The notes: a model not told the origin generated them from the sequence alone. A stretch of 64,000 nt of DNA from Streptomyces cavernae (GCF_004023625.1 NZ_RPDJ01000043.1:23002-87001); one strand, 5' to 3'; shown: positions 41,763 to 51,571, numbered from the stretch's first letter. Made by a program: numbers and translations.

Positions 41763-43358
41763 ATGGCCGACGGGTTCGACCTGCGTGACGAGCCGTGGAT
41801 CCCGGTGAAGTGGGAGAGCGGTGAATCGGCCCGGTGTGGACTGCGGGAGCTGTTCCACCGGGCGCACGAGGCTGTGGACTTGGAGCTGCCGGTGCCGCCG
41901 GCGGCCGCGGGGCTGATGCGTGTCCTGGCCGTGATGAGCGCACGGATCGCCAGGGGCAGCAAGGGGATGCGTCTCGACGACGAAGACCTGGTGGAGGAGA
42001 TCAGTGACTGGCTGGACGCACGCAATGGTGTGCTGGCCGGGGGCAGATTCGACCCGGCCGCGGTGGACACCTACTTCGACGATGAGGTGCCGCCGGGACG
42101 TTTCGACCTGTTCGATCCCATCCGGCCGTTCCTCCAGGACCCGCGCCTGGCCGGCGAGTGCCGCGACTCGAAGGGACAGCCCGTCAGCTCGGGCGTGAAC
42201 AAGCTCGTGATCGGGCGTCCCACCGGGGTGAACGGTGCCGTGCTCTTCGGGCACTTCACCGACACCGACCCGGTTGCTGTGCCGGCGGCCGAGGCCGCCT
42301 GGTACCTCCTGGCCCAGCTGTACAACGGGCCCGGTGGGAAGTGCACGCCACGCCAGATCACCAGAGAGAAGACGGGAACGGTCGAAGCGTCCCCGATGCG
42401 CGGGCTGGTGTCGTACTTCCCATGGGGGCCGAACCTGTTCGCCAGTTTGGTGCTGGCGGTTGCGGTGCCCGGCAGCGGGGCGGAGGCCGATCCGCAGGAT
42501 GTAGCGCCGTGGGAGGCGGCGGAGCTGCCGGACCCGCTCGGACCGCTGCCGTCGCTCACGTGGCCGACTGGGCTGCTGACCGGACGGTTCAGGCACGCGG
42601 TGCTACTGGCGCCGTCGGAGGACCGGACGAAAGTCGTCGACGCGTACATCACGTGGGCGACGCACGCACCGGCCCAGCGGGCACGCGACCCGTACGTCAT
42701 TCTCGACCGCCGGCGTGACGGCGAGTACGCGCCCCGCGACGCGGACGGCCACCGGGCGTTGTGGCGGGACCTGGACGCTCTGCTGCTGCAGGACAGCGAT
42801 CCTCGGTCGCAGCGGCCCTTGATCCTGAACAGCCTGCCGGTGTCATGGCGTTCGCGGCTGGCGGTGCGCGCGTACGGGTTCGACCAGGAGCGCAGCCAGG
42901 TGGTCGACCGGACCTGGTTCGAGGCCACCACGCCGCCCCTCTTGCAGTGGCAGGAGGAGGCGGACCCGGTGATGGCGCGGCATGTGGCCCGCTGCCACCA
43001 GGCCGCCGAGGCGGCCGGAGACCGGCTGGAGTACGCGGCCAAGCTTGCCTGGAAGCTGGCGACGGACGTCAACGCCGCCGGTGAGAAAAGGCCGAAGATC
43101 GATGCAAAGAAGCCCGGGCCGTGGGCGGGGGCTGCCATGCGGCACTTCTGGCCGAGGGCGGAGGCCGAGTTCTGGCGGCTGGCGAAGCCGGAACTGTGCG
43201 ACACCCCGGCGCTGCCCGCGATGGTCGATACAGCGCTGGCCGCGCTGGACGAGGCCATCGGCCGGGTCAACCGGGCCGACATCAGGGTCGCCCGTGCGCG
43301 CTCCCGCGCCCGCGCAGTAGTCCGCGGCCTGCTGCGCAGCACTGCCGATGCCGCCTGA
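41763..43358 (+). CDS. cse1: Cascade large subunit Cse1 (Cas8e)
   Basis: The 531-aa protein begins FDLRDEPWIPV, the standard Cse1/CasA N-terminus. It also has FDLFDPIRPFLQDPRL, the L1-loop neighbourhood VNKLVIGRPTGVNGAVLFGH, and TPRQITREKTGTVEASPMRG, all of the CasA family. The C-terminal four-helix bundle follows from about 380. It recognises the PAM and recruits Cas3. It lies 208 bp downstream of cas3, which may hold a separate promoter. AAGGGGG precedes the ATG. Confidence 0.93.
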   Translation: MADGFDLRDEPWIPVKWESGESARCGLRELFHRAHEAVDLELPVPPAAAGLMRVLAVMSARIARGSKGMRLDDEDLVEEISDWLDARNGVLAGGRFDPAAVDTYFDDEVPPGRFDLFDPIRPFLQDPRLAGECRDSKGQPVSSGVNKLVIGRPTGVNGAVLFGHFTDTDPVAVPAAEAAWYLLAQLYNGPGGKCTPRQITREKTGTVEASPMRGLVSYFPWGPNLFASLVLAVAVPGSGAEADPQDVAPWEAAELPDPLGPLPSLTWPTGLLTGRFRHAVLLAPSEDRTKVVDAYITWATHAPAQRARDPYVILDRRRDGEYAPRDADGHRALWRDLDALLLQDSDPRSQRPLILNSLPVSWRSRLAVRAYGFDQERSQVVDRTWFEATTPPLLQWQEEADPVMARHVARCHQAAEAAGDRLEYAAKLAWKLATDVNAAGEKRPKIDAKKPGPWAGAAMRHFWPRAEAEFWRLAKPELCDTPALPAMVDTALAALDEAIGRVNRADIRVARARSRARAVVRGLLRSTADAA

Positions 43359-43408
43359 ACCGTCGGCGTCCCGTACATCACCACCCACACTCCCGGAGGG
43401 GTTGTGCC

Positions 43409-44062
43409 ATGACTTCCACACCCGTGCCGTCGACGCATGCCCCGGACTCCGAAAGGCGGTCCGAGCAGTTCGTCTCCCACGTCCTCGAACTCTGTGAGAA
43501 CAACCGAACCAAGTCCGACCTGCGGTCCGGGCTGGGCCTGCCCGTGGAGCGCTGCAATCGCATGCACCGCTACCTCGTGCGACGCCTGCCCGAAGCGCAG
43601 CATCGTGACGCCCGGCGCGCCCACTACGGTGTGGCCGCGCTGATCGCGGCGCGGCCGCCGCGTGCCCGCGAGGCGGACGCCGAGCGCGCCGCCACCGCCG
43701 ACAGTCAGCCATCGCTGGAGTGGCGTGCACGGCCCAACCTGGGCGCGAGTCTTGCGGCCGGCGTGAACGCGGGGCTGATTCGCCCCGGTACGGCCGAGAG
43801 CCATCTGCACTTGTTCAGCCGGCAGAGCAGCGACGCCCTACACCAGCGACTGCCCGCACTCACCAGGCACCTGCTCGGCGGCGGCATCAACGTCGACTGG
43901 GCGGTGCTGCTGGAGGACCTCACCTGGTGGAACCGCGACCGCGACACGCGCGCCACCCGCTGGATGGACGCCTACTACCGCGCCCTGGACGAACGGGCCG
44001 ACGCCGACGAGACGCCCGACAACCCCACCGATGAGACCAACTCGCCCAAGGAGAACCACTGA
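43409..44062 (+). CDS. cse2: Cascade small subunit Cse2 (Cas11)
   Basis: The 217-aa protein is helical and basic in the first two thirds. LEWRARPNLGASLAAGVNAG and the RLPALTRHLLGGGINVDWAV end match CasB (RLxRLLR-LxxxGxxxDWxxLxxDL), and the tail is acidic. Cse2 dimerises along the Cascade belly and stabilises the R-loop. ATG at 43409 is chosen because it follows GGAGGGG and gives the family's usual length. Its stop overlaps the cas7 start. Confidence 0.9.
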   Translation: MTSTPVPSTHAPDSERRSEQFVSHVLELCENNRTKSDLRSGLGLPVERCNRMHRYLVRRLPEAQHRDARRAHYGVAALIAARPPRAREADAERAATADSQPSLEWRARPNLGASLAAGVNAGLIRPGTAESHLHLFSRQSSDALHQRLPALTRHLLGGGINVDWAVLLEDLTWWNRDRDTRATRWMDAYYRALDERADADETPDNPTDETNSPKENH

Positions 44063-45192
44063 TGGCCCTCTACCTCGACCTGAACGCCATCCAGTCCGTG
44101 CCGGTCGCCAACCTCAACCGTGACGACCTCGGCTCACCCAAGACCGTCCGCTACGGCAACGCCGACCGCATCCGTGTCTCCAGCCAGTCCTGGAAGCGGG
44201 CCATCCGCCACGACATCGAGACCGAACTGGGCGAGAAGGCCGTCCGCACACGTCTGATCCCGACCAAGGTGCGTGAAACGCTCGAGAAGAAGGAAGGCTG
44301 GCCCGGCGACCTGGCCGAGTTCGCCGGGGGACAGGTGATCGCCTGCCTGGCCAGGAAGGGCATCACCCTCGACAAGAATGGGCGCAGCAGCGTGTTGTTC
44401 TTCCTGCCGGCCAGCGGCCTGGAGGAGCTCACCGCCCTCTGCGTGGAGCACCGGGAGGCGCTGGAGAGCAACCTCGGCAAGAAGAAGCCGGGCAAGACCC
44501 TGCCGCCGGATGAGGTGGAGGCGATCCTCAAAAGCCGCACCGGCTCCATCAGTCTGCTGGGCCGCATGCTCGCCGACCTGCCGGGCGCCAACGTCGACGG
44601 TGCCGCCCAGGTCGCCCATGCCTTCACCGTCCATGCGGCCGAGCCGCAGCGCGACTACTTCACCGCTGTGGATGACTGGCTCGGCGAGGCCGAGACCGGC
44701 AGCGGCCATTTGAACACCGGCGAGTTCAGCGCCGGAGTCTTCTACCGCTTCGCCACCGTCAACATCGGCGACCTGCTCAAGAACCTCGACGGCGACCGGA
44801 AGACCGCCCGGATTCTGCTCGCTGCTTTCGCCGAGCACTTTCTGATGTCCCTGCCTCAGGCAAAGAAGAACAGCACCGCCCCGCACACCATCCCCGACCT
44901 CGCCTACCTCGCCGTCCGCGCGCAGCGCCCGCTGTCCCTCGCCGCCGCGTTCGAGACCCCGGTCCGCGACACCGACGGGGGCTTCGCTTCCGCCTCCCGC
45001 GCTGCTCTCGCCGACTACGCCGCCAGCATCAACCGCCTCACCGGCGACCGCCACCGGCCGTTCCACGGCCATGCCTCCGTCACGGACGACGCTGTCGACC
45101 TCGCACCACTGGGCCGGTCCCACGAGTCGTTCTACGACCTGATCGACGCCGCCCTCGACGCATCCCTGCCCAGCGACGGAGAGCAGGAGTGA
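44062..45192 (+). CDS. cas7e: Cascade backbone subunit Cas7e (Cse4)
   Basis: The 376-aa protein has the family N-terminus YLDLNAIQSVPVANLNRDDL then RIRVSSQSWKRAIR (the Cas7 RNA-binding region), and a RAMP core with FYRFATVNIGDLLKNL near 230. Six copies coat the crRNA in Cascade. It starts within the Cse2 stop (TGATG) and ends in a GTGA overlap with cas5, giving tightly coupled translation. Confidence 0.93.
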   Translation: MALYLDLNAIQSVPVANLNRDDLGSPKTVRYGNADRIRVSSQSWKRAIRHDIETELGEKAVRTRLIPTKVRETLEKKEGWPGDLAEFAGGQVIACLARKGITLDKNGRSSVLFFLPASGLEELTALCVEHREALESNLGKKKPGKTLPPDEVEAILKSRTGSISLLGRMLADLPGANVDGAAQVAHAFTVHAAEPQRDYFTAVDDWLGEAETGSGHLNTGEFSAGVFYRFATVNIGDLLKNLDGDRKTARILLAAFAEHFLMSLPQAKKNSTAPHTIPDLAYLAVRAQRPLSLAAAFETPVRDTDGGFASASRAALADYAASINRLTGDRHRPFHGHASVTDDAVDLAPLGRSHESFYDLIDAALDASLPSDGEQE

Positions 45193-45983
45193 CCGGCCTT
45201 CTGCTCCGCTTGGCCGGCCCACTGCAGTCCTGGGGCGAACGCTCCGCATTCGCTCGGGACCGGGACACGGCCGGCCTTCCCACCCGCTCCGGCATCATCG
45301 GCATGTTTGCCGCGGCCGAAGGCATCCCTCGCGACGATCCGCACGCGCTCGCCCACTACGAAACTCTTCAACTGACCGTACGCGTCGACCGGCCTGGCGT
45401 GCGCCTGGTCGACTACCACACAGTCGGCGGCGGCCAGCCCAAGGAACGCACCGCGGCTACCAGCACGGGCGGCAACAAGGGTGCGGCCGTCATCACCAAC
45501 CGCCACTACATGGCCGACGCCGTCTTCGTCATCGCCGTCACTGGTCCCGACCAGCGCATCGCCCGCATCGCCGACGCCTTGCACCAGCCGCACTGGTCCC
45601 CTTACCTGGGCCGCCGCGCCTGCGTCCCGGACGAGCCGTTCCTGCTGCGAGCTTCCGTCAACGACCCGGTCGAGGAGCTGCTGCGGCACGTGCCGCTCAG
45701 CCCCGATCCCGCCCGGCCAGCGGCGACTGACGGCACGATGCCGGTCATGTTCCTCTGGGAGCAGCCGCCCGACGCTCAGCCGGACCCGGACGTATTCGCT
45801 TTCCTCCACGACACCCCACGCAGCTTCGCCCAGCACGGCCGCAGCCACTCCAAACGGCACATCTACCGCACCGTGGAGCAACTCCCCGCCGCGCTCGCGG
45901 CCCCGGACCATGAGCGAACCTTGCACCAGCACCTGGTCGACTACGCCCTCAACATCCCCACATCGAAGGAGGTTCCCTCATGA
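45189..45983 (+). CDS. cas5e: Cascade subunit Cas5e
   Basis: The 264-aa protein begins LLLRLAGPLQSWGERSAFAR then TRSGIIGMFAAAEG. The GPLQSWG motif is diagnostic for Cas5 RAMPs. In Cascade it caps the 5' handle of the crRNA. The start is GTG overlapping the cas7 stop; the end overlaps cas6e (ATGA at 45980-45983). Confidence 0.93.
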   Translation: MTGLLLRLAGPLQSWGERSAFARDRDTAGLPTRSGIIGMFAAAEGIPRDDPHALAHYETLQLTVRVDRPGVRLVDYHTVGGGQPKERTAATSTGGNKGAAVITNRHYMADAVFVIAVTGPDQRIARIADALHQPHWSPYLGRRACVPDEPFLLRASVNDPVEELLRHVPLSPDPARPAATDGTMPVMFLWEQPPDAQPDPDVFAFLHDTPRSFAQHGRSHSKRHIYRTVEQLPAALAAPDHERTLHQHLVDYALNIPTSKEVPS

Positions 45984-46630
45984 CCACCAGCGCCGTCCTC
46001 GCCCGCATCCGCCTCAACCCGCACAGCCGGGAAGTACAGCGCGACCTACGCGACGCCACCCAGATGCACCGCACACTGATGCGTCTGGTCCCCGACTCCC
46101 TCGGCGACACCCCGCGCCATGCCGCCAGCATGCTCTACCGCATCGACGAGACAGACCGGAGCAGCACGGTCATCGTCCAGGCCGCCACACCCCTCGACCC
46201 GGCCCGCCTGCCTGTCGGCTACGGACACACCGACACCCGGGACCTCAGCCCCATGTTCGCCGCTTTCAAGAAAGGCCTCGCCGTCCGATACCGCATCGTC
46301 GTCAATCCGGTCAAACGAGAGCGACTGCCCCTCGACCAGAAGGGCAAGCGCGGAAAGGCCATCCCCCTGTCCGGCCCGGATGCCGACCAGTGGTGGACCC
46401 GCCGCGCCACCGCATCCGGACTGGAAATCCACACCGTGATCCCCACCCCCCTGACACCCATCCGCGCACGAGGCGAGAACTCAGGCATGCGGCACAGCCT
46501 GATCCGCTACGACGGCACCGGCCTGGTCACCGACCCTGAAACCCTCACCCACGCCGTCCTCACAGGCATCGGCCGCGCCAAGTCCTACGGCGCTGGACTG
46601 CTGAGCCTCGCCCCGGCAGCCGCAGCGTGA
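45980..46630 (+). CDS. cas6e: CRISPR RNA endonuclease Cas6e (Cse3)
   Basis: The 216-aa protein has the Cas6e pattern. It starts LARIRLNPHSREVQRDLRDA then MHRTLMRLVPD with the conserved His near 30, a central strand set, and the glycine-rich C-terminal motif TGIGRAKSYGAGLLSLAP. It cuts each repeat at the base of its stem and stays bound to the crRNA 3' hairpin. The end overlaps the cas1 start. Confidence 0.93.
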   Translation: MTTSAVLARIRLNPHSREVQRDLRDATQMHRTLMRLVPDSLGDTPRHAASMLYRIDETDRSSTVIVQAATPLDPARLPVGYGHTDTRDLSPMFAAFKKGLAVRYRIVVNPVKRERLPLDQKGKRGKAIPLSGPDADQWWTRRATASGLEIHTVIPTPLTPIRARGENSGMRHSLIRYDGTGLVTDPETLTHAVLTGIGRAKSYGAGLLSLAPAAAA

Positions 46631-47628
46631 GCGCACAGAAAAGGGGCGGCGACGCGCGCAGACGCCTCGCTGCCCCCACCCTGGCAATGCTTCCTCGCGT
46701 TGCCGACTCCCTGTCGTTCCTCTACCTCGACATGGTCCGCGTCGTTCAGGACGACACCGGCGTCTGCGCGCAGATCCAGGTCGGCGACAACCGGACAGAC
46801 CTTGTTTACATTCCTACCGCCGCGCTCTCTTGCCTGCTTCTCGGCCCAGGCGTCTCCATCACCGCCCCCGCCCTGACCACTCTCGCCCGCCACGGCACAA
46901 GCGTGGTGTGTGTTGGAGCAGGAGGTGTGCGAGCCTACGCGGGCATCCTCCCCGACTCCCTCACCACACACTGGCTCGAACAGCAGGTCGCCGCCTGGGC
47001 TGATCCCGCCCGACGCCTCACCGTCGCCATCCGCATGTACGAGATGCGCTTTGGAGACGCCGAACTGCCCGACACCGTCAGCCTGGAGCAGCTGCGCGGG
47101 ATGGAAGGCCAGCGCATGAAAGCCTTGTACAAGATTTTGGCCCAGCAGCACGGCATCGGCCGCTTCCGCCGCAACTACCACCCCAACCAGTGGCACGCCC
47201 AGGACCCCGTGAACCTCGCCCTGTCCGCCGCGAACACAAGCCTCTACGGCATCGTCCACACGGGGCTCCTTGCTCTCGGCCTCTCTCCCGCGCTCGGCTT
47301 CGTCCACGCCGGTACACAGCATGCCTTCGTCTACGACATCGCCGACCTCTACAAAGCGGAAATCACGCTTCCCCTCGCGTTCGCCCTCCACGAGTCGTCC
47401 AACCCAGAGCAGGAGGCCCGGCGCCGCTTCCGCGAGAACCTCCAGCTCCTGCGTCTCCTGCCCCGCATCGTCCGGGACGTCCAAGCCCTCCTGACACCAG
47501 GGACCTCCGACACCGTCTCCGACACGGAGGAGCGCTCCGAGCGATGTGACGTCGAGATGGTCCACCTGTGGGATCCGAAAACAGGTGTGCTGCCAGCAGG
47601 CGTTAACTATGCATCAGGCGGTGCCTGA
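46627..47628 (+). CDS. cas1e: CRISPR integrase Cas1e
   Basis: The 333-aa protein is a type I-E Cas1. The N-terminal beta domain contains FLYLDMVRVVQDDTGVCAQI; the catalytic helical domain has metal-binding Glu in RGMEGQRMK (near 156), His in LGFVHAGTQHAFVYD and Asp in DIADLYKAE. With Cas2 it integrates new spacers at the leader end. The start is a GTG overlapping cas6e; the stop overlaps the cas2 ATG (TGATG). Confidence 0.93.
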   Translation: MSAQKRGGDARRRLAAPTLAMLPRVADSLSFLYLDMVRVVQDDTGVCAQIQVGDNRTDLVYIPTAALSCLLLGPGVSITAPALTTLARHGTSVVCVGAGGVRAYAGILPDSLTTHWLEQQVAAWADPARRLTVAIRMYEMRFGDAELPDTVSLEQLRGMEGQRMKALYKILAQQHGIGRFRRNYHPNQWHAQDPVNLALSAANTSLYGIVHTGLLALGLSPALGFVHAGTQHAFVYDIADLYKAEITLPLAFALHESSNPEQEARRRFRENLQLLRLLPRIVRDVQALLTPGTSDTVSDTEERSERCDVEMVHLWDPKTGVLPAGVNYASGGA

Positions 47629-47945
47629 TGCCATCCATGCTGGTGATCGCAACGACAGCAGTTCCTGACCACCTGCGCGGCGCTTTGAGCCGGTGGACCA
47701 GTGAAGTCGTTCCCGGAATCTTCGTGGGAGCCGTCTCCGCCCGCGTACGCGATCAACTTTGGCAGGCCGTCACCGATACAGTCGGCAACGGTGCAGCCGT
47801 CCTCATCCACCCAGCTCCCACAGAACAGGGCTATGCCATCCGAACCGCAGGCACCCGGCGCCGCGTCCCTGTCGACTTCGACGGCCTCACCCTCATCCGT
47901 ATGACAGCAGCCCCCAAGGTAAATTCCGAGCAAAGCCCTCCTTAA
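47628..47945 (+). CDS. cas2e: CRISPR adaptation protein Cas2e
   Basis: The 105-aa protein has the Cas2e signature LVIATTAVPDHLRGALSRW, then VPGIFVGAVSARVRDQLW, and a strand near RRVPVDFDGLTLIR. It dimerises between two Cas1 dimers. The stop lies only 17 bases before the first repeat, so the functional leader must lie within the last part of this gene or be very short. Confidence 0.92.
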   Translation: MPSMLVIATTAVPDHLRGALSRWTSEVVPGIFVGAVSARVRDQLWQAVTDTVGNGAAVLIHPAPTEQGYAIRTAGTRRRVPVDFDGLTLIRMTAAPKVNSEQSPP

Positions 47946-47962
47946 GCTGCAGGTCACGAAGT

Positions 47963-50002
47963 GTCCTCCCCGCCGACGCGGGGGTGTTCCGCCGTTCTTG
48001 AACTTGTCGAAGCTCTTGTTGGCGTCCTCCCCGCCGACGCGGGGGTGTTCCGTGGAGGGCGGCATCAAGATCGCCCCGCATGCGGTCCTCCCCGCCGACG
48101 CGGGGGTGTTCCGAGGACGTGATCGGGTGCATCGATGCCGCCCGGGTCCTCCCCGCCGACGCGGGGGTGTTCCGGACTCCGCGAGCGCCAGACACGCAGC
48201 ACGGGAGTCCTCCCCGCCGACGCGGGGGTGTTCCGTCGGAGGCCGCGACCGGGACTGGTGAGGCGGCGTCCTCCCCGCCGACGCGGGGGTGTTCCGGTAC
48301 GGGGCTCGTCACGGCCCCGGGGGTATGCGTCCTCCCCGCCGACGCGGGGGTGTTCCGAATTGCCCGCAACCCGTGCTCGGCGAAAACGGGTCCTCCCCGC
48401 CGACGCGGGGGTGTTCCGCCAAGGGCACCGCCGCCGAAACCGCGGTCGTCGTCCTCCCCGCCGACGCGGGGGTGTTCCGTGTGGGACCCGGGACGTCTCG
48501 GCTTCCCTTTCGTCCTTCCCGCCGACGCGGGGGTGTTCCGCCTTGTGGTCCCTCCTGGCCGACGTGATGGAGGTCCTCCCCGCCGACGCGGGGGTGTTCC
48601 GATAGCGGCTCGTGTTGAGGCGCTGCGCCGTGAGTCCTCCCCGCCGACGCGGGGGTGTTCCGATGATTGTGGCTTACGCCCAGTCGACCAAAGCGTCCTC
48701 CCCGCCGACGCGGGGGTGTTCCGAACTCGGTGTTGTGGCAGCGAGGGCAGCGGAAGTCCTCCCCGCCGACGCGGGGGTGTTCCGGCACGTTCGCCATTGT
48801 GAAAGAACACCGTGAGGTCCTCCCCGCCGACGCGGGGGTGTTCCGCCGTCAACCGCGGCGACGGCAAGGACCCGTGGGTCCTCCCCGCCGACGCGGGGGT
48901 GTTCCGTCGAGGAAGGCCTGCGTGAACGTCCCCAGCGAGTCCTCCCCGCCGACGCGGGGGTGTTCCGTGGCCCGACCTGATCGACCAGGCCAGTAGGCCG
49001 TCCTCCCCGCCGACGCGGGGGTGTTCCGAGCTGGACCCAGGCTGCAGACTCCTCGAGGGTGTCCTCCCCGCCGACGCGGGGGTGTTCCGGCTCTTCGATC
49101 GTGAGTTCGCCGGGAGGAACTGTCCTCCCCGCCGACGCGGGGGTGTTCCGCCGGCCACTCTGTTATCTCGATCGCTGGGGCGGTCCTCCCCGCCGACGCG
49201 GGGGTGTTCCGGCTCAGGACGAGCTGATCTCCTCCGGGCTCGCGTCCTCCCCGCCGACGCGGGGGTGTTCCGGACAAGGCTTCATCGAGACCCCCACTGC
49301 CCCCGTCCTCCCCGCCGACGCGGGGGTGTTCCGAACATGCGGGAGGCCCTCAAGCCGGGGGCGGCGTCCTCCCCGCCGACGCGGGGGCGTTCCGGTGCCC
49401 GCCAGGGCCGCGCCGGCCGAGATGGAGTCCTCCCCGCCGACGCGGGGGTGTTCCGAGAGCTGCCGGATTCTGACGCGAGGGGGTGGCGTCCTCCCCGCCG
49501 ACGCGGGGGTGTTCCGTCGGCCCACTGGTCACCGAGGGAGATCCGGAAGTCCTCCCCGCCGACGCGGGGGTGTTCCGAGAACATCATGGCGGTTACCGCC
49601 CCTCTGACAGTCCTCCCCGCCGACGCGGGGGTGTTCCGATGGAGCCGGAGCAACTGGCCGCGCTGAGGCGGTCCTCCCCGCCGACGCGGGGGTGTTCCGC
49701 GTTGCGCGTGAATCTGGAATGGGCCGCCACCGTCCTCCCCGCCGACGCGGGGGTGTTCCGGAGCCAGCGGAGGAGCCCGGAGGTCTGTTCGAGTCGTCCC
49801 CGCCGACGCGGGGGTGTTCCGATCTTCGATTACGTCAAGAACGGCTACAGCGCGTCCTCCCCGCTGACGCGGGGGTGTTCCGATCACCGTGACGCCGGGC
49901 TCGATCTCGTTCAGGTCCTCCCCGCCGACGCGGGGGTGTTCCGGCCCCACCGCCGGGGAAGGGACGGTGAGGCGTCCTCCCCCTCGACGCGGGGATGGTC
50001 CG
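47963..50002 (+). CRISPR. Type I-E CRISPR array, 34 repeats and 33 spacers
   Basis: The 29-bp repeat starts GTCCTCCCCGCCGACG and ends GGGGGTGTTCCG, with a CCCCGC/GCGGGG stem and a CGAC loop. The expected crRNA 5' handle is GTGTTCCG. The first 33 repeats have a constant 61-bp period (32-nt spacers). The spacer before repeat 34 (from 49974) is 30 nt. Single changes occur in repeats 10, 24, 31 and 32, and repeat 34 has several. The decayed 3' end and the cas2-side start indicate rightward transcription. Confidence 0.98.
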
Positions 50003-50983
50003 CTGGTTGTCCGGCACCCGGAGTCGATGGGCTGATCCTCCTCGTCGACGCGACGCCGCAACCGGGGCCCGCCCCGCTCCCAAGAAGCCCAGCAGGACGC
50101 CACGTCATGACGGTGAGGGACCCGTCGGCAGGTCATGAGGCGTCTGGTGTGTGTGCCGTCCAGGGCCGTCGAGCGGTGGTGTGGTGCAGCGTCGGTCCTT
50201 GGGGCTGTGGGCTTGGCTTCGCTGGCCTGGAGGATGGCGAGGCCGGTGTGCTCCGTCTGCTGTAGTACTGAACGGCCGCAATCACTCTGGGCGGAGGGCG
50301 ATTTATGCGTGTCAGTAACCGGGCGAAGCGGCTGCATGCCCTGGCGTGGGAGCTCAACAAGCGTTTCTTTCACGCTGGTGTCTGAGGTTCACGGGGTGAT
50401 CGACGCCGCGTCGGCTGGCCTGCAGGCGCGGGTAAGGGGCGAGGCGCAGGCCTCATAGCCTGGGCGGCGCTGGAGTCGACTGGCAATCTGGACGGGGGCC
50501 GGCAGGTCGTCGAGCTGGTCGCCGGGGACCGCTCGATGAGGGGGCCAAATCTCTCTGCGATCTTGGGAAAGACGAGTCCGCGCCAGTGTCAGTCCGTCGG
50601 GCCCTATGCGAAGCGCGGAGTGTCGGCGGGAGAGGTCGGGGCGGGCGCGGTGCCACCGTGCGGGGTGTCGCCAGCGACCGGCGCACAGTGCCCAGCCCGG
50701 CGTGCGGCAGCCGCTGGAGCAGCCGTGGGCGCTCGCCGCGCACCTGCCACGAGGCCCTGCGGGACGGCTACCTGTACCGGCTGCTCGCCGCGCCGCCCGA
50801 GGAGAGCCGGTAACAGCGGCAAACGGCGGTCGTACTCAGTGAGGTGCGGCCGCTGGAACTGCTGCACCTGCCGCTATGATCCGCGTCGTACCGAATGTCA
50901 GGTAGCGACCCCGCTTTCGTCCCCCACAGAAACCGGCCGAGCAGCGCCTGCCGCAGTCATCTCGCTGCACGTGAAAGGCAGAC
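50003..50983. other. Array trailer and gene-poor region
   Basis: A further decayed repeat-like sequence (TCCTCCTCGTCGACGCGACG) begins near 50036. Beyond it I see no convincing gene. Bases 50596-50684 duplicate the 3' end of the DNA ligase gene at 51779-51868. The rest may be a decayed copy of neighbouring genes and the promoter of the lipoprotein gene. Confidence 0.55.
50596..50684 (-). repeat. Duplicate of the DNA ligase 3' end
   Basis: About 89 bp match 51779-51868 with few changes (for example GCGCGG for GGGCGG, and TCGGCGGGAGAGG for TCGGCAGGGGAGAGG). In ligase frame it would read RHPARWHRARPDLS and then shift out of frame. The lipoprotein gene lies between the copies. Confidence 0.8.
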
Positions 50984-51571
50984 ATGACCCGCCGGTTCCT
51001 TCCTGCCATATCCGCCTGCGCGGCCGTGCTCCTTGCCGCGGGCTGTAGCAGCCCCGCCCCGCAGCCCACTGCAGCAGCCCCCGCGGTCACGGTCACCCAG
51101 ACCATCACGCTCACCCCCACACCGACATCAACGCCGGTAGCCAGCCAGGCCTCGGCCATCCCAACGCCGACCGTCTCCCCGGCACCCGAGGTGGCCCCGG
51201 CCCGCATCCCGCAGGGATCGGTCGCCCTGACCGAATGGCACAACGGCGACGCGACGAACGAGTGCGTGAACGTCATGACCGTCTACGAGAACCGCTCAGA
51301 CACCGCAGTCATCTCCATCACCCAGAAGTTCCAGACCATGTACACGCCCAAGCACGCCGACGGCGAGTACCCCGACGACGTGGACGGCCCGGTCAAGACG
51401 CTCACTCAGGACGCCGGCATCGCCCCATACGGGACCCGGACCCTGTACTGGCAGGTGTGCGCGCCCGAGCTGGCCTCCAAGCAGAACCCAGTTCCGCCGG
51501 ACGGCACCGACTCGTTCATGTCCGAGATTGGCGCCCAGCCTCGCGCCATCGTCTGGAACTGGGCGCAGTAG
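50984..51571 (+). CDS. Secreted lipoprotein with Pro/Thr-rich linker
   Basis: The 195-aa protein has a lipoprotein signal peptide (RRFLPAISACAAVLLAAGC; lipobox LAAGC with the lipidated Cys at 21), a Pro/Thr/Ala-rich linker to about 70, and a C-terminal beta domain (VALTEWHNGDATNECVNVMT ... TRTLYWQVCAPELAS) containing two Cys that could pair. It would be anchored outside the membrane. Function unknown; the linker suggests the domain extends into the wall. Confidence 0.8.
   Translation: MTRRFLPAISACAAVLLAAGCSSPAPQPTAAAPAVTVTQTITLTPTPTSTPVASQASAIPTPTVSPAPEVAPARIPQGSVALTEWHNGDATNECVNVMTVYENRSDTAVISITQKFQTMYTPKHADGEYPDDVDGPVKTLTQDAGIAPYGTRTLYWQVCAPELASKQNPVPPDGTDSFMSEIGAQPRAIVWNWAQ

Noticed and set aside
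39536..42070. An 844-codon minus-strand frame opposite cas3 and cse1
   Set aside because: It is the complement shadow of clearly identified cas genes and has no recognisable domain.
47893..49525. Long open frames over the CRISPR array, with peptides repeating NTPASAGRT or PPRRRGGVP
   Set aside because: They arise because the 61-bp repeat-spacer unit cycles through the three frames and the repeats lack stops. They have no ribosome-binding sites and no protein-like composition.
49282..50373. A 363-codon minus-strand frame from the trailer into the array
   Set aside because: Most of it is translated repeat, and the remainder has no domain or start signals.
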